NCBI RefSeq assembly: GCF_000952155.1
Contig: NZ_JYON01000028.1
Span: 1-64,000 of the forward strand
Length of the DNA stretch: 64,000 bases
Direction: 5' to 3'
DNA from: Aliterella atlantica CENA595
Lineage (GTDB): Bacteria > Cyanobacteriota > Cyanobacteriia > Cyanobacteriales > Chroococcidiopsidaceae
In this document: piece after piece, positions 43,068-52,393 of the stretch
How positions within the stretch are numbered: the first letter of the stretch is position 1
How the letters are laid out: every line of letters begins with the position of its first letter
Position numbers and translations under genes: made by a program
The notes under the pieces: generated by a model
Seen by the model: only the letters and a program-made list of their open reading frames with translations
What the model was told of the DNA's origin: nothing
Databases searched by the model: none

Positions 43068-43580
43068 ATGACTAAGATTGCTTTGTTTTACGGTACTCAA
43101 ACAGGTTACACGCAAACAGCATCTGAAATAATTCATAAAGAATTTGGCGGAGACTGTGTTGTAAGTCTAACTGATATTTCAAAAGCTGAATTAAGTGATT
43201 TTGAAGGCTACGAATACATTATTATCGGTTGTCCAACTTGGAATGTTGGTGAGCTACAACGTGACTGGGAAGATTTCTACGAGCAGCTAGATAGCATTGA
43301 TTTTAGTGGGAAGAAAGTTGCTTACTTCGGAGAAGGAGATCAGGTTGGTTATCCTGATACTTTCCAAGATGCAATGGGTATTCTGGAAGAAAAAATTTCC
43401 GAACTCGGCGGCGAAACAGTTGGTTATTGGTCTACAGATGGTTACGAGTTTACTGATTCTAAAGCTGTCCGTGATGGAAAGTTTGTGGGTCTGGCTTTAG
43501 ATCAAGACAATCAATCCCAATTGAGCAATGAGCGAATTAAAGCTTGGGTTTTCCAATTGAAGCAAGAGTTTGCACTTTAG
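43068..43580 (+). CDS. isiB: long-chain flavodoxin
   Basis: The 170 residues match flavodoxin I: the phosphate-binding loop LFYGTQTGYTQTASEI, then IIGCPTWNVGELQRDWEDFY and YFGEGDQVGYPDTFQDAMGI, with FMN-stacking Trp and Tyr in the usual loops. The protein carries electrons in place of ferredoxin when iron is scarce or under oxidative stress. AAGGAG precedes ATG. It lies inside the copper island between a copZ remnant and a broken lipoprotein gene, so metal-linked expression is possible. Fur-box-like sequence was not recognised. Confidence 0.85.
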   Translation: MTKIALFYGTQTGYTQTASEIIHKEFGGDCVVSLTDISKAELSDFEGYEYIIIGCPTWNVGELQRDWEDFYEQLDSIDFSGKKVAYFGEGDQVGYPDTFQDAMGILEEKISELGGETVGYWSTDGYEFTDSKAVRDGKFVGLALDQDNQSQLSNERIKAWVFQLKQEFAL

Positions 43581-43840
43581 GAGGTAAGTTTCATGAAGAT
43601 ATTGATGACTGTGATCGCTGCTACTGCAACTTTATTATTTAACGTCAGTTCGGGTTAAGCAAATACAGGTGAAGCTGATTCTAAATAAAAGAGGGCTTCT
43701 TAGGCTGATGACAATAAGCAATCAAACCACATAAGACATTAATTGCAAAATTGACAGGGCTGCGATGGCGGGAATGCTCAATTTGGGAAATATTTTTGAG
43801 TTGGTCAATGATAGTTTCGATAATGGAGCGTTTACGACTT

Positions 43841-44915
43841 CAGGACTTACGCAAGAAGCATGGAAACCGAAGGATGTTTCAACTGCTGTATCAAGTAATC
43901 AGATAGCAGACCATGCTTGATTTGATAAATGGTTCTTGCACTCTGATAAGCAATGGTTTTGAGTCTTGTCCAGACTAGCAAGGCACAGGCGATATGATTG
44001 CGCTGGATTCGGGCTTTGCGGCATTGGCAAGCCTCAACTCCAGTCAACTGCTTAAGTTCTCGGTGAAACTCCTCAATCTTCCATCGCACGCCACACACCT
44101 GTTGTGTAGCCTCCGTGTTATCTTGAGTAAAATCGTTAGTGACCACAAATTCCGTGCGGTTGGTGGAAACCGTCACCCGAAAGAGTTTCGCTTTTTTATG
44201 AGCAGGAAAGCCACGAACTTTGATGAGCTTGCCTTGGTCTAAATCCTGTTGGCTCCAATTCAATTGTCCGACTTGCTGGTAAGGCTGTACTCCGCCACTA
44301 TCATCCACTCGTCGGTTTACCTTCAGAGGACAATAGTAAACTTTACCTAGCCTATCGATTTGTGCCATCAACTTCTGAGTGGCATACCAGCTATCCATCA
44401 AGACATGGGTAAAAGCTAGCTGCTTGCTATAGACTGCTCCTTCTAGCATTTGTGCTACATGGTCTAATTTGCTATTGCCGTCCCCATCTGGGTCGTATAA
44501 TCGGTAGTCAACTACCCAGAATTGTCCAGTTTCACCATTGACATACACGCAGCTAATTAGCCCAATTCCTCTAATTACCCGATGTTCTGTGCCACTATAT
44601 GTAGCGACGTGTCAATTCGATGGAGGTAGAATAGCGTTTGTCTAGTACAGTATCATCAAACAATAGATACCCAGTATCCGAGCTAACGAGCGAGTATTTG
44701 ACATTATCCCACAGCAATCTCGGGGTTAGTTTCTCCCCTCTGAGATAGCGATTGATGCGGTCGTGACTAATCCCCTGTAGATGCTCTGATAAGTTAGTAA
44801 TCGTGTAGTTGATAGGGCTGCTCAACAAGTATTGACAGTAGTTTAATTTACTAAAGCTCATTGTCCTAGTTTAAGCCTACACCAACCTCTTTTTACTACC
44901 CTTGCGTAAGTCCTG
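43841..44915 (-). mobile_element. nested IS (IS4/IS701-like transposase)
   Basis: Inverted repeats CAGGACTTACGCAAG (43841-43855) and CTTGCGTAAGTCCTG (44901-44915) are perfect. The target duplication GACTT (43836-43840 and 44916-44920) lies inside the IS982 transposase gene. The length is 1075 bp. Confidence 0.8.
43847..44861 (-). pseudogene. frameshifted transposase of the nested IS
   Basis: An N-terminal frame (44861 to about 44600: INRYLRGEKLTPRLLWDNVK, LVSSDTGYLLFDDTVLDKRY with a DDT catalytic Asp) continues after a frameshift near 44600 as SGTEHRVIRGIGLISC and GNSKLDHVAQMLEGAVYSKQ, with VLMDSWYATQKLMAQI (second Asp) and RWKIEEFHRELKQLTGVEAC (YREK-like EFHRELK). These are the marks of IS4/IS701-like transposases. 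One frameshift has split it, unless programmed. Confidence 0.7.
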
Positions 44916-46594
44916 GACTTAAAAGCTTGTCATGAAAACGCATTAAACGATTTTTCATATTGCGGCGAGGCTGGGCAAAAAACTCAATGCCAAAATTTTG
45001 CAATAACTTTTGAGCTAAGGAGCGAGAAACATAACCCCGATCGGCAAAGACTTTACCAAATAGAGAGCGCAATAAGCCAGGCACTGGCTTGCGCTCATCG
45101 ATATTACCTGGAGTGATTTGAACGTTTAGTAGTTCACCAAGCTCATTAACTACTAGATGTAATTTAAAACCAAAGAACCAATCGACGGAGGTTTTGCCAC
45201 GAGCAGCCAAGTTATTGAATACTCGATGTTGATTAATCCGACGATTGTGGCAAACCCTAAGACTGGTAGCATCGATAAAACTAATGCCTGTGCATTTACT
45301 AAAACAATCAGTCAGGTAAACACATAATGGAATTAATGTCGAAGGCATCCATTCCACAAACCGTTGGTAGCTGGGCAATCTAGGAAATTCCCTCTGCCAG
45401 TGAACGCTGACATAGTTGATGTAATAGTGCTTGAAATTGCGATAGTGATGCTGATGAAAACCAATCAGAATTGTTATGATCTCGCTGAGACACAAGCCTC
45501 TTGCTCGTCTACGAGTTTGTAAACCATGACCCATTAGCTGCATATGCCATTGCGGCTCAAAATACTTACAAAAGTCATCAACCTGACAAAACAATTCTTC
45601 TAAACTAGACATAGGACGGGGGTGCTGAATACTTTGACTTAATTTCAGCTTACTTGCCCCCGCCTTTTCTTATCCCGAACTGACGTTATTTACACAAAGT
45701 TGCTCGACATCACCTAATGCTCAAGAACCGTCAACGGCAATTTCAGTTCAAAAGCACAACTATAAGCATTCAACGCAAGCAGGAAATCACGCGGGACATT
45801 CGATGCATGATGCAAGTGACACAAAAACAAATGCAGCGATTCAAGCAAAACTTACGGTTCCAGAAACGGTCGCAGTTAATGCTCCTGTCCTATTAGAAAT
45901 TAATGTTCAAGATGCAACAGGGAAACCTATCAACAAGTTTGATGTTTCCCACGAACAACTGATGCATCTCATCGTAGTCAGTGATGACCTGCGGTTTTTC
46001 GGTCATCTACATCCACGTTATGAAGGTAACAGGCGTTTTACTGTCAAAGCGCAATTGCCCAGATCTGGAGAGTATACACGTTTTAGCGACTACAAACCCA
46101 CTGGACAACCCACTCAAGTCTCGACACTCAAAACCCAAGTTCCAGGGGACAGCGCATCTTCCCTAGTCGTAAACTTCAAGCGTAGTCAAACATTTACCAA
46201 CACTAAGGTCAATTTAGAGCTACCTACTGAAACAGTGAAAGCGGGTGAAGAAGTTGCTGTAACCCTTCAATCTTAAAGGCTCTAATAATCAGCCTGTCAC
46301 TGATTTACAGCCTTATATGGGTGAACAGGGACACTTAGTAATTCTGCGTCAATCCGCCTCACTCACCTCAGCCGATTATATCCATGCTCACGCAATCAAA
46401 GATACAACTCCAGGAAAGGTTCAGTTTGTGACTAGCTTTCCCAACCCAGGGTTATACAAACTTTGGGGACAGTTCAACCGCAATGGTGAAATTGTCACGG
46501 CTGATTTTTGGGTGAAGGCGAATTAACTCTTATTGAGTAATTTAGCTGAGAATTTACCTCTAGCGTTAAATACTTCACAAGCGCTTTTGAAGTT

Positions 46595-47089
46595 TCACTG
46601 ATTAAAACTAAAACGACCGTCTGCTTTGTCCCCGCCGACATCTGAACTAATTTTCACCTGATGCTGACCTGCTACTTTGCCAGGAAGTAAAGCCGTATAG
46701 TGCTTTCCTTCAGCGTCATAGGAGAGAGGAAGCGTCTTTTGAGTCCCATCGGGTAACTGAACTTGAGCCGTCACTTTTGCATTAGGGATTGCTTCATGAG
46801 TATCACCTTTTTGCAAATACAAATCTAAGTGTGTCCCTTCAGCTTCTACCTCAGTCACTAACTCTAAATGATATGGACCTGATTCTACAACTTGACCACC
46901 TGCTTGAGGTACTTTTGCAGTATCCGATGCTACATCAGTCTCACTACTCTGTTGGGTAGATGGCTGAGTTGATTGGACAACACTTGGGCTGTTACTAGGA
47001 TTAGTAGCTTGGTTAATATTACTGCAAGCTCCTAATCCAATCAGTCCCAAGCTGCCTAAAACAATTAAGCTAACCTTCGATAATTTCAT
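46595..47089 (-). CDS. lipoprotein of the RND efflux operon (CopC-like)
   Basis: ATG 47089 is preferred over ATG 47113 because AAGGAG lies 8 bases upstream and the longer form would overlap the RND gene. The 164-residue product has a lipoprotein signal (SLIVLGSLGLIGLGAC), a Ser/Thr/Gln-rich linker and a beta domain (YHLELVTEVEAEGTHLDLYL, AKVTAQVQLPDGTQKTLPLS). No metal motif is evident. In Synechocystis the copBAC operon has an unknown gene, copC, in this third place. The position suggests a periplasmic accessory to the efflux pump. Confidence 0.65.
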   Translation of the reverse strand: MKLSKVSLIVLGSLGLIGLGACSNINQATNPSNSPSVVQSTQPSTQQSSETDVASDTAKVPQAGGQVVESGPYHLELVTEVEAEGTHLDLYLQKGDTHEAIPNAKVTAQVQLPDGTQKTLPLSYDAEGKHYTALLPGKVAGQHQVKISSDVGGDKADGRFSFNQ

Positions 47090-47093
47090 GTTT

Positions 47094-50000
47094 TTAACTC
47101 CTTGCTTTTTCATCGGTGTACTCCACGCCTTTATGGTTTAAATTCAAATCTGCTACAGCTAACCCAGTTTCGGAAACTTTCTTTTTTGGCAGCAAAATTT
47201 TGCCAAACTTTGCGTACAAAGCAGGCAACACTAGCAGTGTTAAAGCTGTAGAAGTAAATAACCCGCCTAATACGACTATAGAGAGGGGTTGCAAGATTTC
47301 CTTTCCTGGTCCACCCTCCACTACTAAAGGTGCTAAACCTAAAGCAGAAGTAAAAGCTGTCATTAAGATGGCATTGAGCCGTTCCATTGACCCAGAAATT
47401 ATCACTTCTTTAAATGGCATACCTTCCGCAAACTTGGCATTGTAATTGTCCACTAGTAGTAATCCATTGCGAGTAGCGATCCCAAAGAGAGTGACAAAGC
47501 CAACAAGAGAAGCAATAGAAATAATCCCTCCAGTTAGAGCAACTGAAAATACTCCCCCTACCAAAGCTAAAGGCAAATTAATCATAATCATGGCAGTGGA
47601 GGAGATAGATTTGACAGAAAGATACATAATCACCGTAATGACTACAAAGGCTATGGCGCTGGAGATGAGAATATTCTGTGTAGCTCGTTCTTCTGCTTCA
47701 AATTGACCTGCATACTGGATATAGTAACCAGCGGGTGGATGTACCTGTTGCCTAACTTTTTCTCTAATTTCATTGACGGTGGAGCGTAAATCTCGCCCTT
47801 GAGCGTTAGCTGCAACAACAATTAAGCGAGAAACATTCTCGCGGTTGATAGTGTTAGGACCTGTACCATTATCAATTGTGGCAACTTGAGCTAAAGGAAT
47901 TTTATTTCCATCAGGAGTATCAACTAGCAAATTCCGAATAATATCCAAGTTTTGACGAGCATCAGGTTTCAACCAGACAACAAGGTCAAAAGTTTGCTGT
48001 TTCTCTAAAATTTGGGACACTACTCGCCCGTTGAGCGCGCTTTCGATGATTTGGGAAAGTTGCCCGACGGTCAAACCATATCGACTAGCCATGTTACGGT
48101 CGAACTTGATTTGGATCTGTTCGATCGGAACTTGAGGTTCGAGTTGCAGGTCTACAATTCCTGCAACAGTTTTCATCACCTCATTCACCTGGCTACCAAG
48201 AGTACGGAGTTCCTCTAGGTCGGGACCAAAAATTTTGACGGCGATCGCGCTTCTCACTCCAGACAACACCTCATCCATTCGGTGAGAGATAAAACCACCA
48301 ATATTAGGTGCTACCCCTGGTAGCCTGGCAAATTCCTGTCGCAGTTTTTCAAGAGTCTCCTCGCGATTTTCCATTCCGGCGGCACTCAACTCAATATCCA
48401 AATGCCCTAAGTTAACTCCTGCGGCATCAGCATCACCTGGCGTGCGTCCTGAACGTAGTTGTACGTAAGGAAATCTAGGGTCATCTTTGAGCGCTGCTTG
48501 GATAGTTTCCCCAGCACCATTAGTAGCTTCCAAAGAAACGCCTGGATATAGCAACAGTGTATTTACTAAAGTTTGCTCCTGGAACTCTGGTAAGAAGACA
48601 CGACCCAAAGAGGGAACAATTAGACCTGCTGCTACTAAACTAGCAGCAGCGATCGCAATAATAATTCCCGACTGGCGTAGGGAAAACCTAATCAGAGGAG
48701 CATAAAGCCGCTTAAAAAATCTTGCTACCCAAGGTTCTGTCTCTGGTAAGCGACCGTGAGGTAGCAAGATTGCACACAATGCTGGGGTTACGGTCAAAGC
48801 TGTAACACTAGAAGCTAATACTGCAACTAGATAGCCAATGCCCATTGGAATAAAAATGCTGCCTTCTACACCAGCCAAAGCAAACACTGGGGAGAAGACA
48901 ACTACTGTAATGATTGTGGCTCCAAATACTGAATCACGGACTTCTTGGCAACCTTCAAAGACAACCTCTAACACTGGACGAGGATGGAGAGAATATTTAT
49001 TTTCTCGCAGACAACGATAAACATTTTCAGCATCTACAATCGCATCATCTACAGCCGAGCCAATTGCTACGGCTAACCCGCCCAATGTCATCGTATTTAA
49101 ACCTTGCCCTAGCCAATTTAGCGCTAGGACTCCCAAAAGCAAGGACAAAGGAAGAGCAGTTAGACAAACCGCAAGATTCCGCCAATTCATTAAGAAGGGG
49201 ATCAAAATGATCGCCACAATAATACCGCCCTCGACTAAAGCCCCCCTGACATTCTCAATGGAAGAGTCAATATAATTTTCTTGACGGAAAGTAGATGTGA
49301 CTTTAATATCCTTGGGTAAGCCTGACTTAACTTCTGCCATTGCGGATTCAATCGCACGAGTAACAGTTGGAGTATCGGCAAGAGGCTGTTTATTGATCAT
49401 GAGAATAATTGCCTTTTGACCGTTGAAGCTGCCATCACCGCGTTTAACACCTGCGCCGATTTGCACATCAGCAACATTTGTGATTTTTACAGGTGTCCCG
49501 TTGCGGGCGATAATTACTGATTGTTTAAGGTCTTCAATAGATTCAACTCGCCCAATCCCTCGGACTAATTTTTCTCGGTCAGGGGTAATTAAGTAACCCC
49601 CAGGAGCGTTGACATTGGCAGCAGAAGTAGCTTCTACAACATTTTCTAAGGAAACATCAAAAGCTTGTAACTTTGCTGGATCTACTAATACTTGATATTG
49701 ACGAATGTCTCCCCCATACGCCACTACCTGGCTTACTCCAGGTACAGCTAGAAGGCGGTTAGTTACTTGCCAATCAACAATCCGCCTCACTTCCATTAGG
49801 GAAGTTGTATTAGACGTGAAAGCATATTGCAGAACAGTACCAATAGGGGAACTAATAGGAGAAATTTGCGGTGTTTCTACCCCTTGAGGAAGTTTACTCC
49901 CAGCTTGTTGCAATCGCTCGGTTATCAACTGCCGAGCCTGATAAATATCAGTTCCCCAGTTAAACACAACTTTGACAACAGAGATTCCCGCTGCACTTGA

Positions 50001-50252
50001 AGAGCGTACTGTTGTCACTCCTGGAGTCCCATTAATTGCACTCTCAATTGGTAAAGTAACTAAAGATTCTAATTCTTCTGGAGCAAGCCCAGGTGCTTCT
50101 GTTTGAATTTCAACTTGAGGGGGTGCAAAAGTAGGAAAAACATCTAAGGGCATCTGGATAATTGTCCGAAATATCCAAAATGTGAGGATAATTGCACCGA
50201 GAACAACCAACCAGCGTTTGGCAATTGACCATTTGATGATGGCACTAAGCAT
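47094..50252 (-). CDS. heavy-metal efflux RND transporter (CusA/CzcA family)
   Basis: The 1052 residues match the HME-RND family. TM1 is KRWLVVLGAIILTFWIF, and the periplasmic loop starts PLDVFPTFAPPQVEIQTEAP. TM4 reads LAVAIGSAVDDAIVDAENVY with the acidic residues used for proton relay, and SAIAFVVITVIMYLSVKSIS lies near TM8. Such pumps export Cu(I)/Ag(I) or divalent metals using the proton gradient; the copper signature is not decisive by eye. It follows the HlyD adaptor gene by 32 bases and overlaps the upstream region of the lipoprotein gene, matching copBAC order. The TolC-like partner is at 31060. Confidence 0.85.
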   Translation of the reverse strand: MLSAIIKWSIAKRWLVVLGAIILTFWIFRTIIQMPLDVFPTFAPPQVEIQTEAPGLAPEELESLVTLPIESAINGTPGVTTVRSSSAAGISVVKVVFNWGTDIYQARQLITERLQQAGSKLPQGVETPQISPISSPIGTVLQYAFTSNTTSLMEVRRIVDWQVTNRLLAVPGVSQVVAYGGDIRQYQVLVDPAKLQAFDVSLENVVEATSAANVNAPGGYLITPDREKLVRGIGRVESIEDLKQSVIIARNGTPVKITNVADVQIGAGVKRGDGSFNGQKAIILMINKQPLADTPTVTRAIESAMAEVKSGLPKDIKVTSTFRQENYIDSSIENVRGALVEGGIIVAIILIPFLMNWRNLAVCLTALPLSLLLGVLALNWLGQGLNTMTLGGLAVAIGSAVDDAIVDAENVYRCLRENKYSLHPRPVLEVVFEGCQEVRDSVFGATIITVVVFSPVFALAGVEGSIFIPMGIGYLVAVLASSVTALTVTPALCAILLPHGRLPETEPWVARFFKRLYAPLIRFSLRQSGIIIAIAAASLVAAGLIVPSLGRVFLPEFQEQTLVNTLLLYPGVSLEATNGAGETIQAALKDDPRFPYVQLRSGRTPGDADAAGVNLGHLDIELSAAGMENREETLEKLRQEFARLPGVAPNIGGFISHRMDEVLSGVRSAIAVKIFGPDLEELRTLGSQVNEVMKTVAGIVDLQLEPQVPIEQIQIKFDRNMASRYGLTVGQLSQIIESALNGRVVSQILEKQQTFDLVVWLKPDARQNLDIIRNLLVDTPDGNKIPLAQVATIDNGTGPNTINRENVSRLIVVAANAQGRDLRSTVNEIREKVRQQVHPPAGYYIQYAGQFEAEERATQNILISSAIAFVVITVIMYLSVKSISSTAMIMINLPLALVGGVFSVALTGGIISIASLVGFVTLFGIATRNGLLLVDNYNAKFAEGMPFKEVIISGSMERLNAILMTAFTSALGLAPLVVEGGPGKEILQPLSIVVLGGLFTSTALTLLVLPALYAKFGKILLPKKKVSETGLAVADLNLNHKGVEYTDEKARS

Positions 50253-50284
50253 TTATAAGTTTTGAATATAGGTAATTGATATTT

Positions 50285-52018
50285 CTACTTTTGATTTCTG
50301 ACTTGTGCCTCTTGACTTCTGACCTGATGATTATCATCTACTGAAGATACTTTGTCCCTAGAATTTGCGCCTAGATGCGATTCTGGTATGGAAATACGCT
50401 CGCTTGTTTTGGTAAGACTATGGGGAGAGTCTTCTACTGGATATACAGATCCTATAGATGCGGGTATTGCTTTAGATTTGCTGCGACGATTAGCCCAAAA
50501 AGTACCTGCTATGAAAGCGGTAGTGCCAAGCGTTGTTCCTCCTATGGCTCCAAGCAACCACCAAGGGCGAGAATAACTGTTCGCTGTTGCTGGTGGGGGT
50601 GCTTCCTTTGCTTCTGTCTCAGCTTCTTGATGCTCACTACCACCTCGCAAAGATTGAGCATAAAGTTGAGGCGCGCGTTGAGTAACGATTGAATCCCCTT
50701 CAAATAGTCCACTTTTCACCTCAACTAAATCACCAGAGGTTTGACCCAAAGTTATTTCAGTTGTCTGATAGCCATTGCCATTCTGAATATATACAAGTTG
50801 CTTACCATTTGCCTTAACTATAGCTGAACTGGGAATTACCAAAATGTCTTTTGATGTTTGGTTTGTCAAGACTTCTAATTGAGCAAACATCCCTGGCTTT
50901 AATCGTCCATTAGAGTTATTTAGTTCAGCTTTTACGGGAACTACCCGTGTTTCTCCTTCCACTACTGAACCAACCACCGTAATTATTCCGCTATAAGTCT
51001 GATTAGGCAAGCTGGCAATTTTTACGTTTACTCTTTGACCTATTTTGACAAGGTTTAAATCTTTCTCATAAATATCCGCTGTAGCTAAAACCTGACTATC
51101 ATTGACGATAGTCATTAACTTACCTCCCGCATCCTGAAACGATTGACCGAGAGTAACTTCGCGATCGGCAATCCTCCCAGAGATGGGAGAAGTCACTGTC
51201 ACTAGTCCCTTAGCATTGGCACGATTTCCCAGTTGAGCAAGCCGAGTTTGGTAAGCAGTGTCACTAAGACGGATACGCGACCTGGCTACTTCAACTGCTG
51301 ATTGAGCGCGTTTGACCTGAGCTTGAGCTTCTATAACTTCTCGGCGGCTGTTAGCTGCAGTAAATTCTGCTTTAGCTTGCGCTAACTGAGTTTGGGATTC
51401 TAAAGCTTGGCGGCGCGGTAGCGCACCTTCAGTAGCTAATATCCTGTCTTTGTCGTACCTTTCTTGTGCAAAAGCTAGCTGACTTTGTGCCTCGGCTATC
51501 TCAGCCGTGGCTATTTGTATATATCGCTGATAATTCTGTTGGGCTAGTCTCAAATCGACTTGAGCTTGCTGTAAGTCTGCTTGTCCCTCAGCTTTTTTTT
51601 CCTGGGAGGCAACGCCAAGCTCCACTAATTCAGGCGCGGCTAAGACAGCTACGGGTTGGTTTGCTTTGACATAAGTACCAGGCTCTACTAAAAGTTCAGT
51701 TACTATGCCTGGAATTGGTGCAGTCACTTCCGCTTGTTTGTTAGGCAAGGTTTCAATCTGTCCAGTTGTATTGATTCCTGTAGCCAAACGCTGTCTATTA
51801 ACAGGTTCTACTTTAATTCCTAAACGTTTAGCTGTCTGGGCATCGACTTGAATAGAGCCTGGAGTATTCGTTGCGCTGCTTCCTCCTTGAAATTCATTCC
51901 CATGCCCACCATGAGCTAAAACTGAAAAGGGAGTAGCTAATAGAATAACGCTTAGAAGCGTCCCAGAAACCTTGACGAGCGCTACAGGAAGTTGAGAAGA
52001 ACCGGACTTTTGACTCAT
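50285..52018 (-). CDS. RND adaptor (HlyD/CusB-type membrane fusion protein)
   Basis: The 577 residues begin with a signal (VSGTLLSVILLATPFSVLAH). GHGNEFQGG near the start is His-rich. Next are a barrel-sandwich domain (TTGQIETLPNKQAEVTAPIP, VLAAPELVELGVASQEKK), a long coiled hairpin (QADLQQAQVDLRLAQQNYQR ... RRQALESQTQLAQAKAEF), and beta-barrel domains (VTVTSPISGRIADREVTLGQ, VVPVKAELNNSNGRLKPGMF). A C-terminal membrane helix (LLGAIGGTTLGTTAFIAGTF) is unusual for the family. It links the RND pump to the outer duct. A CopR-box-like site lies at 52171-52187. Confidence 0.8.
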   Translation of the reverse strand: MSQKSGSSQLPVALVKVSGTLLSVILLATPFSVLAHGGHGNEFQGGSSATNTPGSIQVDAQTAKRLGIKVEPVNRQRLATGINTTGQIETLPNKQAEVTAPIPGIVTELLVEPGTYVKANQPVAVLAAPELVELGVASQEKKAEGQADLQQAQVDLRLAQQNYQRYIQIATAEIAEAQSQLAFAQERYDKDRILATEGALPRRQALESQTQLAQAKAEFTAANSRREVIEAQAQVKRAQSAVEVARSRIRLSDTAYQTRLAQLGNRANAKGLVTVTSPISGRIADREVTLGQSFQDAGGKLMTIVNDSQVLATADIYEKDLNLVKIGQRVNVKIASLPNQTYSGIITVVGSVVEGETRVVPVKAELNNSNGRLKPGMFAQLEVLTNQTSKDILVIPSSAIVKANGKQLVYIQNGNGYQTTEITLGQTSGDLVEVKSGLFEGDSIVTQRAPQLYAQSLRGGSEHQEAETEAKEAPPPATANSYSRPWWLLGAIGGTTLGTTAFIAGTFWANRRSKSKAIPASIGSVYPVEDSPHSLTKTSERISIPESHLGANSRDKVSSVDDNHQVRSQEAQVRNQK

Positions 52019-52170
52019 TAGAGATTTCCTTGACTACTGAGGTAGTAAAATAACGACTTGAGGGATACATTCTGCTCAGGCGTTAATATCTCGCACTCAG
52101 CAGCTACTTTTAAGAAGCAAGGTTAGAAGATTGCCCAATCAGCACGTATTATCCAGTTTGTCAGCCAAAA

Positions 52171-52187
52171 ATGAAATTAGGATGAAA
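52171..52187 (-). promoter_or_regulatory. CopR-box-like direct repeat upstream of the efflux operon
   Basis: ATGAAATTAGGATGAAA: perfect ATGAAA-N5-ATGAAA, 153 bases before the adaptor start (52018). Confidence 0.6.
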
Positions 52188-52232
52188 TCGTCCAGAGTCT
52201 AGCTTAGGTATAGAGATTACTTCCTCTACTTT

Positions 52233-52393
52233 GGATACCGAGTTTGTCGCTACTGATTCATTTGATAAGTTCTGCTTCTTGTGCCTTAATGATGTTTTGA
52301 GCTAGTTGCTTTGGGATACCAAGTTTGTCGCCACTGATTCATTTGTGTAAGTTCTGCTTCTTGTGCCTTAATGATGTTTTGAGCTAGTTGCTT
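52233..52393 (-). repeat. tandem duplication at the 3' end of the DUF305 gene
   Basis: Two near-identical units of about 80 bases (starting GGATACC at 52233 and 52314) both carry TAAGTTCTGCTTCTTGTGCC and TTAATGATGTTTTGAGCTAG. The stop of the gene at 52286-52288 falls in the left unit, so the present C-terminus (TSSKHH) comes from the duplicated sequence. Confidence 0.7.

Larger units (their letters stand above)
43681..45612 (-). pseudogene. IS982 transposase split by the nested IS
   Basis: The N-terminal part (45612 to 44916) reads MSSLEELFCQVDDFCKYFEP, then CTGISFIDATSLRVCHNRRI and GKTSVDWFFGFKLHLVVNEL. ADRGYVS follows. After the nested insertion the frame goes on (43840 to 43681) as [20 protein letters not shown] and [20 protein letters not shown], which is the usual IS982 C-terminus with its catalytic Glu (IIET). 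The DDE residues are present in the restored protein, but the split copy cannot work. Confidence 0.75.
43641..45687 (-). mobile_element. IS982-family element, itself carrying a nested IS
   Basis: Terminal inverted repeats AACGTCAGTTCGGG (43641-43654) and CCCGAACTGACGTT (45674-45687) are exact mirror copies. The target duplication is ATTT. Without the nested element it would be about 970 bp, a normal IS982 size. It interrupts the lipoprotein gene at 43594. Confidence 0.8.
43594..46526 (+). pseudogene. His-rich lipoprotein gene broken by an IS982 insertion and a frameshift
   Basis: ATG 43594 (AGGAGGT upstream) starts a signal peptide MKILMTVIAATATLLF. The frame is cut at 43640 by an IS and resumes at 45692 as TQSCSTSPNAQ, which restores a lipobox-like Cys. 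Then come a His-rich linker (QKHNYKHSTQAGNHAGHSMH) and a beta domain (LLEINVQDATGKPINKFDVS, HLIVVSDDLRFFGHLHPRYE). A second break near 46270 shifts the frame; it continues as NNQPVTDLQPYMGEQGHLVI and YIHAHAIK to 46526. The target duplication ATTT (43637-43640 and 45688-45691) is intact. FGHLHP and HAHA look like metal ligands. The original protein was probably a periplasmic copper protein. Confidence 0.75.

Noticed and set aside
44896..45612. IS982 transposase frame taken as complete
   Set aside because: Its last residues come from the nested IS end; the true C-terminus lies beyond the inner element at 43681-43840.
47116..47706. Plus-strand frames within the RND and HlyD genes (47116-47445, 47446-47706, 50352-50692 and others)
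   Set aside because: They lie antisense to well conserved transporter genes and have no family pattern.
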